Assembly (NCBI RefSeq): GCF_001584615.1
Contig: NZ_LQQC01000005.1
Coordinates: 53,158 to 117,157 of the forward strand
DNA from: Brevibacterium ravenspurgense
GTDB taxonomy: Bacteria; Actinomycetota; Actinomycetes; Actinomycetales; Brevibacteriaceae
Direction: 5' to 3'
DNA length: 64,000 nt
A program made the position numbers and the translations under genes. The stretch's first letter is position 1; each line of letters starts with the position of its first letter. The notes below the pieces were generated by a model, which saw only the letters and a list, made by a program, of their open reading frames with translations, had not been told where the DNA came from and searched no databases. This document shows positions 8,060 through 17,479 of the stretch, piece after piece.

Positions 8060-8225
8060 GGGTGGCCGGAAGGTGGCGAGTACGGCCGGGCGGCGGCCGG
8101 CCGGGTGGCGAGGCCCGGCCGGGTGGCGAGGCTCGGCCGGGCGGGTGAGGCTCGGCCGGCCACCCGGGCCGGCGCCTCGTGAGTTTGGCGCGCGAACCGG
8201 ACCGGCGCCTCGTGAGTTCGGAACT
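8060..8225. repeat. GC-rich low-complexity intergenic repeat
   Basis: This gap between the acyl-CoA dehydrogenase and the GST gene is built of short tandem units around GGCCGGGTGGCGAGGC. It ends with two copies of CCGGCGCCTCGTGAGTT about 35 bases apart. The genes converge on it, so it may serve as a two-way transcription barrier. A frame runs through it on the plus strand but is only a by-product of composition. Confidence 0.6.
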
Positions 8226-8230
8226 GAAAA

Positions 8231-9268
8231 TCATTCCACCGGCTGCGGCGCTGTGCCGTCGCCCCAAGGGCGGTCCGACAGTGCCTCGCGCCCGTGCGGT
8301 TCCCTCCACACCGAAGTGTCCGGACCCAACGGCACAATGCCGGTCGGGTTTACCGACTTCTGCACGATGTAGTAGTGATCTTTGATCTGCTGGAAGTCAA
8401 TCGTGTCACCAAAACCGGGCATCTGATACAGGTCGCGAGCATACGCCCACAGCGCCGGGAAGTCGCGCAGCTGCTGACGGTTGCACTTGAAGTGCGAGTA
8501 GTACACAACGTCAAACCGCGCGAGCGTCGTAAACAGACGAACATCCGCCTCGGTAATCGCGTCACCCATCAGGAAACGCTGGCCTGTCAGGCGCTCCTCA
8601 AGCCGGTCCAAAGCCGTGAACAGGCGCTCGAAGGCGTCGTCATAAGCCTCCTGCGATCCCGCGAAACCACAGCGGTACACACCGTTGTTGACCTCGGTGA
8701 ACACCCAGTGCATCAGCTGGTCCATCTCATCCCGCAGCGCTTCAGGGTACAGATCTGGCGCGCCTTCACGGTGGAACGCGGTCCATTCCGTCGAGAAATC
8801 CAAGGTGATCTGATTGAAGTCGTTCGTGACCACCTGGCCGCTTTCCACCTCGACAATTGCCGGAACGGTGATCCCCCGCGGATAGTCGGGGAAGCGCGCA
8901 AAGTAGGCCTGCTGCAGCCGTTCGATGCCGAGCACCGGGTCGACGCCACCCTCGTCCAGGTCGAAAGTCCAGGAACGCTCATCGTGCGTCGGTCCAGCCA
9001 ATGCCAGCGAAATCGCGTCTTCCAAACCCAGCAGCCTGCGCACAATCAGCGTGCGATTTGCCCACGGACACGCCTTCGCCGCCGCCAGACGGTACCGTCC
9101 GGCCTCGACGGGCCACAGAACCTGGTCATCGTGCTTTTTCGGCGTATTGGCCGGGTCGGCCACAATGCGATCGTCGATGTAGCGCATGTCGCGCTCGAAC
9201 GCCTTGCCCTTGGACACGTAAACGCCCGGCTTCGAGTGTTCTGGGTGCAGCTTTTCGCGGTCAGTCAT
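8231..9268 (-). CDS. Glutathionyl-hydroquinone reductase-like protein (Xi-class GST fold)
   Basis: 345 residues from ATG 9268; the frame stays open far upstream, but that part lies over the next gene. An N-terminal thioredoxin-like domain carries the CPWA motif with Cys67, and a C-terminal helical GST domain follows (LFTALDRLEERLTGQRFLMG, then AITEADVRLFTTLARFD). This is the layout of Xi-class enzymes that reductively remove a thiol from S-conjugated hydroquinones. Actinobacteria usually use mycothiol rather than glutathione, so the physiological thiol is uncertain. It lies 76 bases behind the regulator gene on the same strand and may share its transcript. Confidence 0.85.
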   Translation of the reverse strand: MTDREKLHPEHSKPGVYVSKGKAFERDMRYIDDRIVADPANTPKKHDDQVLWPVEAGRYRLAAAKACPWANRTLIVRRLLGLEDAISLALAGPTHDERSWTFDLDEGGVDPVLGIERLQQAYFARFPDYPRGITVPAIVEVESGQVVTNDFNQITLDFSTEWTAFHREGAPDLYPEALRDEMDQLMHWVFTEVNNGVYRCGFAGSQEAYDDAFERLFTALDRLEERLTGQRFLMGDAITEADVRLFTTLARFDVVYYSHFKCNRQQLRDFPALWAYARDLYQMPGFGDTIDFQQIKDHYYIVQKSVNPTGIVPLGPDTSVWREPHGREALSDRPWGDGTAPQPVE

Positions 9269-9344
9269 GTTTGGATTGTTACATTTGTAGATTGAAGATT
9301 CAATCAATGGCGGGGGCCCTTTGGGTTGGCCTTCCCGCCTTTCT

Positions 9345-11081
9345 CTACTCAACCAGGCTTTGCCACGCGGCCACATCGAAGCGGCGCAGACCGGCGACAG
9401 ACGACATATGGCGCACCGCGTTCTCGATCTTGCTGCGCCACACCGCGATCGCCTCGTCTGCCCGGCCTTTGCGCACAGCCGCCAGAATCGCGGCATTGTC
9501 CGAGCGGATCTTCGCCGCCGCAGGCGCGTAATCCACCCGCAGAATCGCAATGAGCAGCCGCAACCGCTGCCCCAGCGAATCGAAAACATCCGCCGTGTGC
9601 TCCAAACCCGACGCCTCCGCAAGCCCCTGCTGAAACTGCAGATCCAACCGATCCACCGACCGCGGGCCCAATGAATCATCCGCCTCGAGCCTCGACAGGG
9701 CGCGGTCCGCAATGTGCAGGGACCCGCGAGCCTGCTCCGCACGAGGCGCCACCCGGCTCCCACTCAGCTCGCTTGAGGCGCGCTGGCTGGGGGTGGTGTG
9801 ACCGGCTGACGCCTGGTGGGAGTTGGCGCTTCCCGCGGCCGTGCGTCCGGCTGTGGGTTGGCGCGAAGCTCGCCCTGCCGAGGCGCCTCGCATCACCACG
9901 ATCCCCACCGCGTACCGTGCGGCGTAGAGGTCGAGCACACTTTCACCGGACACAACCGGCAAGCGGAAAATACTGCCAGCGCGTTCGAGCACACCGCTGG
10001 TCTGCAGCTGGCCCAGCCCGCGCACAATCTCCCTTTGCGCAACGCCCATCCGATCCGCCAAATGCCGCACCGACACCTGATCGCCCGCATGCAGATCGCG
10101 TTCGCGGATATCGGCTTCTAACTCCGCCACCAGGGTTCGCCGCCATACCGTGTCGCCGACCTCGCGCCACGGATGTAGGAATGGGCGCCGAGTATCGGCC
10201 TGGTTGTTCTGGTTGTGGTTGCCCGGATGTTGGCCGCCCGCGCTGGTTCTGCCTGCCGCAGCTGAATCGCTTGAGCTGTCTGCCGTGTTTGCTGCATCAA
10301 GAGAGCCAGCAACACCGGAAAGTGAGTCAAAAGTAGATGGAATTTGGAGCGCCTCAACCGGCCTTCTCCAGAAGAACGTGTTGACGTCCGCGGCGACCGC
10401 ATCGGCCAAAAATTCGAGAACATCGAACGGAACGCCGTCCGCAGCGGGGACGCTTTCACGCCCGGGTGCTCCGGCGGGATTGCCGGCCGGCTCGCTCAGG
10501 CTGGGCTCGCCGCCGTGTCCCAGCGAACCTCCCAGAGCAACACCGCTGCTCACGCGGGTGAGGAGTCCAGCGATCGCTCCAGCGAAAGCGTCGAAGTCAT
10601 GGAACTCGCGCACACGGGCCGAGCCATCCGGCGTGACGGTGTGGATGCTGAACACATCCCGATCTGCCCACTGCCGCAAAGCGCCCAAGAACGCCCAGCC
10701 GCGACGACGCTTGTTTGTCGACCCCCACCCAGGGCGCGAGGCACTCACCCTCTCCCCCGCCCTGAAGATGAGCGTCAGGCGGCTGTCTTCCACCCGGATT
10801 TCATCGATGAGCACCCAAGTCGGCAACTCATCCGCGTTCGGCGCACTGTCAGCCACACCCTCCAACCACCGGCAGGCGCGTGAAACAAGCGTCTGCGAAA
10901 GACCCAATTCTTCGGCCAACCCGCGAGTCCCGTAGGCCTGGCCCACAACATCTCGCCCAGCCAAAGCCATAGCTCGTGCCACCGCTCGGTTCGCGCGCGG
11001 CTGCTTTTCTGGCCGCCCCATCCGCACCCGCTGGGTTGCCTGAACCCGCTCCTCTGCCTGACTGCCTGCCGTGCCTGACAC
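9345..11081 (-). CDS. Large transcription regulator with two HTH regions, GntR/FCD-like C-terminus
   Basis: 578 residues from GTG 11081, chosen for the GAGGAGG 4-5 bases upstream. The first half has one helix-turn-helix (about residues 50-76, GLAEELGLSQTLVSRACRWL) and a mixed α/β region. A Gly/Ser/Asn-rich linker follows. The second half has a GntR-type winged helix (about 312-375, VSVRHLADRMGVAQREIVRGL) and an FCD-like helical effector domain, itself split by an Ala/Ser-rich insertion. GntR/FCD proteins are normally about 220-250 residues, so this looks like a fusion. It is divergent from putA with 257 bases between starts and probably controls it. Ligand unknown, perhaps proline. Confidence 0.65.
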   Translation of the reverse strand: MSGTAGSQAEERVQATQRVRMGRPEKQPRANRAVARAMALAGRDVVGQAYGTRGLAEELGLSQTLVSRACRWLEGVADSAPNADELPTWVLIDEIRVEDSRLTLIFRAGERVSASRPGWGSTNKRRRGWAFLGALRQWADRDVFSIHTVTPDGSARVREFHDFDAFAGAIAGLLTRVSSGVALGGSLGHGGEPSLSEPAGNPAGAPGRESVPAADGVPFDVLEFLADAVAADVNTFFWRRPVEALQIPSTFDSLSGVAGSLDAANTADSSSDSAAAGRTSAGGQHPGNHNQNNQADTRRPFLHPWREVGDTVWRRTLVAELEADIRERDLHAGDQVSVRHLADRMGVAQREIVRGLGQLQTSGVLERAGSIFRLPVVSGESVLDLYAARYAVGIVVMRGASAGRASRQPTAGRTAAGSANSHQASAGHTTPSQRASSELSGSRVAPRAEQARGSLHIADRALSRLEADDSLGPRSVDRLDLQFQQGLAEASGLEHTADVFDSLGQRLRLLIAILRVDYAPAAAKIRSDNAAILAAVRKGRADEAIAVWRSKIENAVRHMSSVAGLRRFDVAAWQSLVE

Positions 11082-11338
11082 AGGACCTCCTCTTCGAAGC
11101 CTTCTCCCCCGCCAAGGTGCCGCCCACCCCGCGTGCACAACTCCCGCGAAAGCTGAACTCACCTGGGCATCACTGACTTTTGACTCAGATTATCGCCTGC
11201 TGTGCTCTGCTGTCAGCCATTCGGATTCACAATGTCGAAAACGGCTCATGCACCGTGGCGTGAGCACACACCGGGCGGCCGAAGTCAGAAGACCACAGCC
11301 ATCCGGCGGCCTGAGCATCTCAGTGAAGAGGAGCGATC

Positions 11339-14300
11339 GTGTCGCATACAGAAGCAGATTTCATCACCGACGCCGAACTGTCCACAGTCAGCGCCGAAGC
11401 CATCAGCACCGTCCGCAAGTGGCTGCGCAAGGCGAACCAGCAGGGTGAGGCGAGTTCCACCTCGGCAGCTGGCGCAACCGGAACCACCGCAGCCAAAGAG
11501 GCAGCCAACAAGGCCACCCGCCAGGCTGACAAGGGCGCGCGCCTCCTGGCGGCGGTGCTGAAAGACCCCAACGGACTGCCGTTCACGCAGGGCTTTGTGG
11601 ACCGAGTCATCCGCACGGAAGACCCCCGGGCCGCCGCAAAAGCACTGACCGAAATCGCCGAACTCACCCCCAAATCCCTGCCACTAGCGGAGCGCATGCA
11701 GATCAAGGCCGGCGCCGCCATGGCCGAAAAACTGCCGCACGTCGTCATCCCCGTCGCCAAGGCTCGCTTGCGGCAGATGGTCGGGCACATGGTGATCGAC
11801 GCCCGCCCCGAACCCTTCGGCAAAGCTGTCAAGGCAATGCACGAGGCCGGACACCGCCTCAACATCAACCTGCTGGGCGAAGCGGTGCTCGGCGAACAAG
11901 AGGCCGACCGCCACCTGCAGGACACCCGCAGGCTTCTGGCCAGGGACGATGTCGACTACGTATCGATCAAGGTGTCCTCCGTTGCCTCGCAGATCAGCAT
12001 GTGGGACTACCCGGGCACGGTCGACTACGTGGTGGACCGCCTGCGCCCGCTGTACGAAGACGCCGTCGAACTCGAAGCCGCCGGCCGCGGCCAAAAGTTC
12101 ATCAACCTCGACATGGAGGAATACCAGGACCTCCACCTGACAATCGACGTCTTCGAACGCCTGCTGAGCGAACCGGCGTTCAAGCAGCTGGAAGCCGGCA
12201 TCGTTCTGCAGGCCTACCTGCCGGATGCACTCGCAGCCACCCAGCGGCTGGCCGAATTCGGCGCACAGCGCGTGGCCGACGGCGGCGCCGGCATCAAAGT
12301 GCGCCTGGTCAAGGGTGCGAACCTGTCCATGGAGCGCGTGCACGCCGAAACCGCCGAATGGCCCCTGACCGTCAACCCCTCCAAGCAGGCCACCGACGCC
12401 AACTACAAGCGCGTGCTCCACTGGCTGCTGAACCCGGAGAACATGAAGGGACTCCGCCTGGGTGCCGCCGGACACAACCTGTTCGACATCGCCTTTGCCC
12501 ACCACCTGTCGAAGCGGCGAGGCGTTGACGACCGCGTCGAATTCGAAATGCTGCACGGCATGGCCGAAGAACAGTCCGAGCAGGTCGCAGCCGACGTCGG
12601 TGACGTCCTCCTGTACGTTCCGGCCGTCGCACCCGAACAGTTCGACGTCGCGATCTCCTACCTGGTGCGCCGCCTAGAAGAAAACGCCGCAAACGAAAAC
12701 TTCATGTCCGGCATCTTCGACCTGACCGACGGCGGGCCCATCTTCCGGCGCGAACGCAGCCACTTCCTGGCCTCGCTGAGTGACCTCGAAACCGTGCTCG
12801 CCCGCGAAGGCGACACACCTCCCGGCCCCAACCGCACCCAAAACCGACTGCACGAGGCGCCGCTCACCACCCAGTCCGACACCTCGGGTGAGAACGCGGG
12901 CACCGGTGAAGGTGAGGAAAGCGCGGCAGATGCGGGCGCATCGGGTGAAACACCCGCGGCCAACCCCGAAGGCGCCTCGGGCGTGGGTCCTGCGGAGACC
13001 ACCCCCGCAGCGGCCCCCGTCCGCGGCTTCGCAAACGAGCCGAACACCGACCCCGCCCTGCCGGCCAACCAAGAGTGGTCCAGGCAGGTGATCGCGGCAG
13101 CAGAGCACATCGACATCAGCCCGCGAACCGCAGACGACTTCGACGTCGACGCGACAGTGCAGACCGCCAAACAGGCAGCAGCCGACTGGGCAGCACTCGG
13201 CGCACGCGGCCGCCTGCCCTACTTCCAGCGGGCAGCCGAACTGTTCGCACAGCGACGCGGCGAATTCCTCGCAGTCGCAGCGGCCGAAGCAGGCAAAACA
13301 CTCGCCCAGTCCGACCCCGAACTGTCCGAAGCCATCGACTTCATCCGCTATTACGCCGACCAGGCCCTCGAGATCGAAGAAATCGAAACCCGCGACGGCG
13401 TGCAGTTCACACCTGATCAAGTAACTGTCATTACACCTCCGTGGAACTTCCCCGTAGCAATTCCAACGGGATCGACCGTGGCAGCACTCGCCGCAGGTTC
13501 AGCAGTCATCCACAAACCTTCGGGCATGACGCCCGAGTGTTCGCGGATGATCGTCGAAACGCTGTGGCTAGCCGGCATCCCGCGCAACGTCCTGCAGCTG
13601 GTGCCGCCGATTGAAAGCGAAACCGGCAAGGCGCTGATCAGCCATCCGGACGTTGACAGGGTCATCCTGACAGGAGCCTCTGACACAGCCGCACTTTTCC
13701 GTTCGTTCCGCCCCTCCCTGGCGATTAACGCAGAAACCAGCGGCAAGAACGCAATGATCATCACCCCGTCCGCCGACCGCGACCTCGCCGTGGCCGACCT
13801 TGTGAACTCAGCATTCGGACACGCGGGACAGAAGTGCTCGGCCGCTTCGCTGGGCATTCTGGTGGGCTCGATGTACGACTCACAGCGCTTCCTGAGCCAG
13901 CTGGTCGACGCGACGGAATCTCTCATCGTGGACTCCCCGCTCAACCTGTCAGCCACCATCGGACCGCTCACCGGAGCCCCCAGCGACAAGCTCCAGCGCG
14001 GACTGACCCGCCTGGAAGTCGGCGAAGAATGGCTCATCAAACCGAAAGTGCTCGCTGCGGCACCCGGCATCCCAACCGGAGACATTTCCCCTGGTGAGAA
14101 GCAGGTGGGAGCCGGCGGCACCTCGTCAGATTCGGACCAGCGGGCACCGGGCATGCCCGGCCCGCTGTGGCGTCCGGGTATTCGGACCGGCGTGCAGCCG
14201 GGATCGTTCTTCCACATGACGGAGTGCTTCGGGCCGGTGCTCGGGCTCATGCACGCGCGCGATCTCGACGAGGCCATCCGCCTGCAGAACGCCGTCGAGT

Positions 14301-15223
14301 ACGGCCTGACCGCCGGCATTCACTCGCTCGATCCGCGCGAAGTCGACGAATGGCTCGGCCGCGTCCAGGCCGGCAACCTGTACGTCAACCGCGGAATCAC
14401 GGGCGCGATCGTGCGCCGTCAGAGCTTCGGCGGCTGGAAGAAGTCGTCGGTCGGGCTGGGCTCCAAGGCCGGCGGTCCCAACTACGTCCACATGATGGGC
14501 ACCTGGGCGGACAGGCCTGGTTCGGCTGCTCTGGCTGACGAGGTGGAGGCACCCGGGTCCTCGACATCTTCGGGTGCTGCGGGTGGTTCAGTTTCGGGCA
14601 CTGCGGCAACGCGCGATGAACGCGATTGGCTTGAACGCGCCCGCCGCTCTGATGACGAAGCCATTCGCCGCGAGTTCGGCGTTGCCCGCGACTCGGACGG
14701 TTTCGAATCGGAGGCGAACATCTTCCGCTACCTGCCCACGGCGGTGACCGTGCGCGTGACTGCTGCGGCAAAGCCTGTGGAAATCACCCGCGTAGCCGAA
14801 GCTGCTCAGCGTCTGGGCACGCCACTGACCTGGAGTGTCGCCTCTGACGCAGAAGGATCTGTCCGCGCGGCAGCGGTTGCGGCTGCTGGTTCTGGGGTGG
14901 ACGCTGGCGGAAGCGCGAACGGCACGGGTGGCGGCGTTGCCCTTGAATCGGCCGCGGAGTTCGGCAAGCGCCTGTCCGATGGCCAGCTTCTGGTGAACGG
15001 AGCAGCCCGCGTGCGCAACATTGGCGCGGCGGAAGCCGAAGTGCTCGAAGCCATTGTCGACCGGCCGGAAGTGGCAGTGCTCGATGAACCGGTGACCGCC
15101 TCGGGCCGCATCGAAGGCCGCTACTACCTGCATGAACAGGCAATCTCGATGACGCTGCACCGCTTCGGCGACCCAGACCCGGGCTTCCACCGCCTAGCGG
15201 AACGCCTAGGCCGGACGGCGTAA
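11339..15223 (+). CDS. putA: Bifunctional proline dehydrogenase / glutamate-semialdehyde dehydrogenase PutA
   Basis: 1294 residues that oxidise proline to glutamate in two steps. The FAD-dependent PRODH barrel lies in the first 480 residues (YVSIKVSSV, VRLVKGANL, GAAGHNLFDIAFAH). The NAD-dependent ALDH domain is at about 580-1060 (TPPWNFPVAIPTG, ETSGKNAMI and catalytic Cys833 in GQKCSAA). A C-terminal extension follows. No N-terminal ribbon-helix-helix DNA-binding domain is present, so it should not self-regulate. An 80-residue Ala/Glu/Pro/Gly-rich linker joins the two enzymes, and more low-complexity inserts occur near residues 920-940 and 1060-1080 and in the tail. GTG 11339 has GAGGAG upstream. 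A divergent regulator gene lies next door. Confidence 0.93.
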   Translation: MSHTEADFITDAELSTVSAEAISTVRKWLRKANQQGEASSTSAAGATGTTAAKEAANKATRQADKGARLLAAVLKDPNGLPFTQGFVDRVIRTEDPRAAAKALTEIAELTPKSLPLAERMQIKAGAAMAEKLPHVVIPVAKARLRQMVGHMVIDARPEPFGKAVKAMHEAGHRLNINLLGEAVLGEQEADRHLQDTRRLLARDDVDYVSIKVSSVASQISMWDYPGTVDYVVDRLRPLYEDAVELEAAGRGQKFINLDMEEYQDLHLTIDVFERLLSEPAFKQLEAGIVLQAYLPDALAATQRLAEFGAQRVADGGAGIKVRLVKGANLSMERVHAETAEWPLTVNPSKQATDANYKRVLHWLLNPENMKGLRLGAAGHNLFDIAFAHHLSKRRGVDDRVEFEMLHGMAEEQSEQVAADVGDVLLYVPAVAPEQFDVAISYLVRRLEENAANENFMSGIFDLTDGGPIFRRERSHFLASLSDLETVLAREGDTPPGPNRTQNRLHEAPLTTQSDTSGENAGTGEGEESAADAGASGETPAANPEGASGVGPAETTPAAAPVRGFANEPNTDPALPANQEWSRQVIAAAEHIDISPRTADDFDVDATVQTAKQAAADWAALGARGRLPYFQRAAELFAQRRGEFLAVAAAEAGKTLAQSDPELSEAIDFIRYYADQALEIEEIETRDGVQFTPDQVTVITPPWNFPVAIPTGSTVAALAAGSAVIHKPSGMTPECSRMIVETLWLAGIPRNVLQLVPPIESETGKALISHPDVDRVILTGASDTAALFRSFRPSLAINAETSGKNAMIITPSADRDLAVADLVNSAFGHAGQKCSAASLGILVGSMYDSQRFLSQLVDATESLIVDSPLNLSATIGPLTGAPSDKLQRGLTRLEVGEEWLIKPKVLAAAPGIPTGDISPGEKQVGAGGTSSDSDQRAPGMPGPLWRPGIRTGVQPGSFFHMTECFGPVLGLMHARDLDEAIRLQNAVEYGLTAGIHSLDPREVDEWLGRVQAGNLYVNRGITGAIVRRQSFGGWKKSSVGLGSKAGGPNYVHMMGTWADRPGSAALADEVEAPGSSTSSGAAGGSVSGTAATRDERDWLERARRSDDEAIRREFGVARDSDGFESEANIFRYLPTAVTVRVTAAAKPVEITRVAEAAQRLGTPLTWSVASDAEGSVRAAAVAAAGSGVDAGGSANGTGGGVALESAAEFGKRLSDGQLLVNGAARVRNIGAAEAEVLEAIVDRPEVAVLDEPVTASGRIEGRYYLHEQAISMTLHRFGDPDPGFHRLAERLGRTA

Positions 15224-15243
15224 GCAGGCCGAATCTGCTCTGG

Positions 15244-15331
15244 CGTGCAAAAACTCGGCCGAAATCGCAGTTTTCGGCCGAGTTTTTGCACGTATAAGCA
15301 GAATCCGGAGTTTTTGCACGTGGCAGCAGAG
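15244..15331. repeat. Long palindromic repeat, family A copy 1
   Basis: Perfect 21-bp arms at 15244-15264 and 15272-15292 with the core GCAAAAACTCGGCCGAAA. They are followed by a half copy, CCGGAGTTTTTGCACG, ending at the stop of the BCCT gene. Related copies are at 22018-22075 and 25141-25237. All three are intergenic next to gene ends and could act as terminators. Confidence 0.85.
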
Positions 15332-17479
15332 TTACTCCCCTACCTTGGTCTCCTCCGTCACAGCAACGTTGGAGTTCAGCCACCACGTGTAGTGGTCGAG
15401 AACGTCGTGGGCGATCCGCTCACGCGAATAGTCCAAGATGTCGTAGGTTCCGCCACCGGGAACCTTGACCTCAAGCTGGCTTGAGACATCGTCTGCTTCG
15501 CGCATGCGGGTGCCGTAGGTTGCGGCCTTGATCTGGCGAATCTGCGCCGTGTAGTCGAAGTTCTCCAGCATTTCGTGCGTGCCCTGAACAGTGAGCGACA
15601 CGGAGTGCTTGATCTTCTTCGACACGTCGTCTTCGCGGACGATCTGCGCGTCAACACCCTGCTCACGCAGTTCAGCTGCGACTTCTTCCAGCGCGGGGAT
15701 GACGACCTCGGACATGCGCTCCTGCGTGGATCGCAGCGACACATTGCCGAACTGGCGCCGCAGACGATTCCGCCAGCTGCCAGCACCAGCACCAGCGCCA
15801 CCCGCCGCACCAGCACCGGCACCGCCGCCAACGACACCGCCAGCACCGACAACCTGCGAGCGCAGCGAATCCATCATGGCGTGCGTCTGCTTGCGTTCGC
15901 CTTCGAGTGCGCGCAGCAAGCCAATGGCAACCAAAATCATGACGAATGCGAACGGCAGACCCATAACAACCGTCGCGTACTGCAGCGCGGTGATGCCGCC
16001 GACCACCAGCATGGCGATCGTCAGAACACCGGTTGCCACGGCCCACAGGATGCGCACCCACGGCTTGGCGTCGGTTTCGGCATCCGGCAGGCGGCTGGTG
16101 AGGTTTGCCATGACCAGCGCACCGGAGTCAGCCGATGTCACGTAGAACAGCAGACCGACGAACGTTGCCAGTCCCACCAGGAAGAACGCTCCGGGGAAGT
16201 CCTGCAGCAGCATGTAGAAACCGGACTCCGGTGTCTCGACTGCAGCTTCGGCAAACGCGGTGTCGCCCGAACGGATGCGCGCAATCGCCGTGTTGCCGAA
16301 CATCGTCACCCACATGAGGATGTAGATGAACGGGATGGTGAGCGTGCCGATGACGAACTGGCCCAGCGTGCGGCCCTTGGAGATGCGGGCCAGGAACATG
16401 CCGACGAAGCTTGCCCAGGCAACCCACCAGGCCCAGAAGAACAGGGTCCACAGGTTCATCCATTCGGCCGGGTGGTCGTATGCCATCGTGTCGAGCGTCA
16501 GGCCGGGGAACATGCTGATGAAGTCACCGACGTTCATGGTTGCGGCACGCAGCAGGAATGCGGTGTCGCCGAACACCAGAACCCAGCCGGCCAGCACGAG
16601 TGCGAGCACCACGTTGAGCTGGCTGAGGATGCGGATGCCCTTATCAACACCGGATGTCGCCGACACGATTGCCACGAGAACCGCGACGACCACGAGGCCC
16701 ACCTGAGCGGGAGTGCCCTGGTCGATGCCGAACATGATGTCCAGGCCCACGTTGAGCATGACCACGCCGATACCGAGCGAGGTTGCAACACCGAAGATGG
16801 TGCCGAGCACCGTTGCGATGTCGACGGCGTTGCCCACGCCGCCCTTGATGCGCTTGCCGAACAGCGGGTAGAGCGCCGAGCGGACTGCCAGCGGGAGGCC
16901 CTTGCGGTGGGCGAAGTAGCCCAGGGCGATGCCCATGAGCGTGTACATGCCCCAGCCGGTGATGCCGTAGTGGAACAGCGTCCACACGGTGCCTTCGCGT
17001 GCAGCGTCAAGCGATCCGGCTTCCGTCACGGGAGGCGCCAGGTACTGCGATGCGGGTTCGGCAACCGCGAAGAACATCACGTCGGTGCCGATGCCGGCTG
17101 CGAACAGCATGGATGCCCACGCGAACGTCGAGTATTCGGGCCGGTCCGTGTCTTTGCCCAGGCGGATCTTGGAGTACCGCAGGGCGAGCACCACCACGAA
17201 CACCAAAATCGCGGTGGCCAGCAGGATGTAGAACCAGCCGAACCAGTTGCCGATCCATCCCACGAGCACGCCGAGTGTCGCCTCGGCCGACTCCGTGAAG
17301 AACAGCGCCCACCCGGCGACCAGCGCGATGAACACTCCGGTCACGCCGAGCACAACCGGCTTGACCTTGGGGCTGGTCACCTGGGGCCGAAGCTCAGGTT
17401 CGACTTCTCCAACAGCTGACGAGGTGCCGCCCGCCGCAGTCTGGGACTGCGGCTTGGGGTTTGATGGGGTGCTGCTCAC
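15332..17479 (-). CDS. BCCT-family choline/betaine transporter
   Basis: 715 residues: an acidic cytoplasmic N-terminus, about 12 membrane helices and a long C-terminal cytoplasmic domain. The signature [16 protein letters not shown] and the WTLFFWAWW tryptophan segment belong to betaine/choline/carnitine transporters. Length and the C-terminal extension match BetT-like proteins, where this domain senses osmotic stress. A Gly/Ala-rich insertion (encoded near 15775-15850) interrupts that domain. GTG 17479 overlaps the stop of the choline dehydrogenase gene, so import and oxidation of choline are encoded in one operon. Choline is the likely substrate. Confidence 0.9.
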   Translation of the reverse strand: MSSTPSNPKPQSQTAAGGTSSAVGEVEPELRPQVTSPKVKPVVLGVTGVFIALVAGWALFFTESAEATLGVLVGWIGNWFGWFYILLATAILVFVVVLALRYSKIRLGKDTDRPEYSTFAWASMLFAAGIGTDVMFFAVAEPASQYLAPPVTEAGSLDAAREGTVWTLFHYGITGWGMYTLMGIALGYFAHRKGLPLAVRSALYPLFGKRIKGGVGNAVDIATVLGTIFGVATSLGIGVVMLNVGLDIMFGIDQGTPAQVGLVVVAVLVAIVSATSGVDKGIRILSQLNVVLALVLAGWVLVFGDTAFLLRAATMNVGDFISMFPGLTLDTMAYDHPAEWMNLWTLFFWAWWVAWASFVGMFLARISKGRTLGQFVIGTLTIPFIYILMWVTMFGNTAIARIRSGDTAFAEAAVETPESGFYMLLQDFPGAFFLVGLATFVGLLFYVTSADSGALVMANLTSRLPDAETDAKPWVRILWAVATGVLTIAMLVVGGITALQYATVVMGLPFAFVMILVAIGLLRALEGERKQTHAMMDSLRSQVVGAGGVVGGGAGAGAAGGAGAGAGSWRNRLRRQFGNVSLRSTQERMSEVVIPALEEVAAELREQGVDAQIVREDDVSKKIKHSVSLTVQGTHEMLENFDYTAQIRQIKAATYGTRMREADDVSSQLEVKVPGGGTYDILDYSRERIAHDVLDHYTWWLNSNVAVTEETKVGE

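Noticed and set aside
8231..9763. A long minus-strand frame of 510 codons continuing upstream of the GST-like gene
   Set aside because: The upstream third lies over the 3' end of the regulator gene in another frame and has no domain. The ATG at 9268 gives a normal-length protein.
15575..17419. A 614-codon plus-strand frame opposite the BCCT gene
   Set aside because: It is antisense to a well-supported transporter, with His/Arg/Asp-rich composition typical of shadow frames and no domain.
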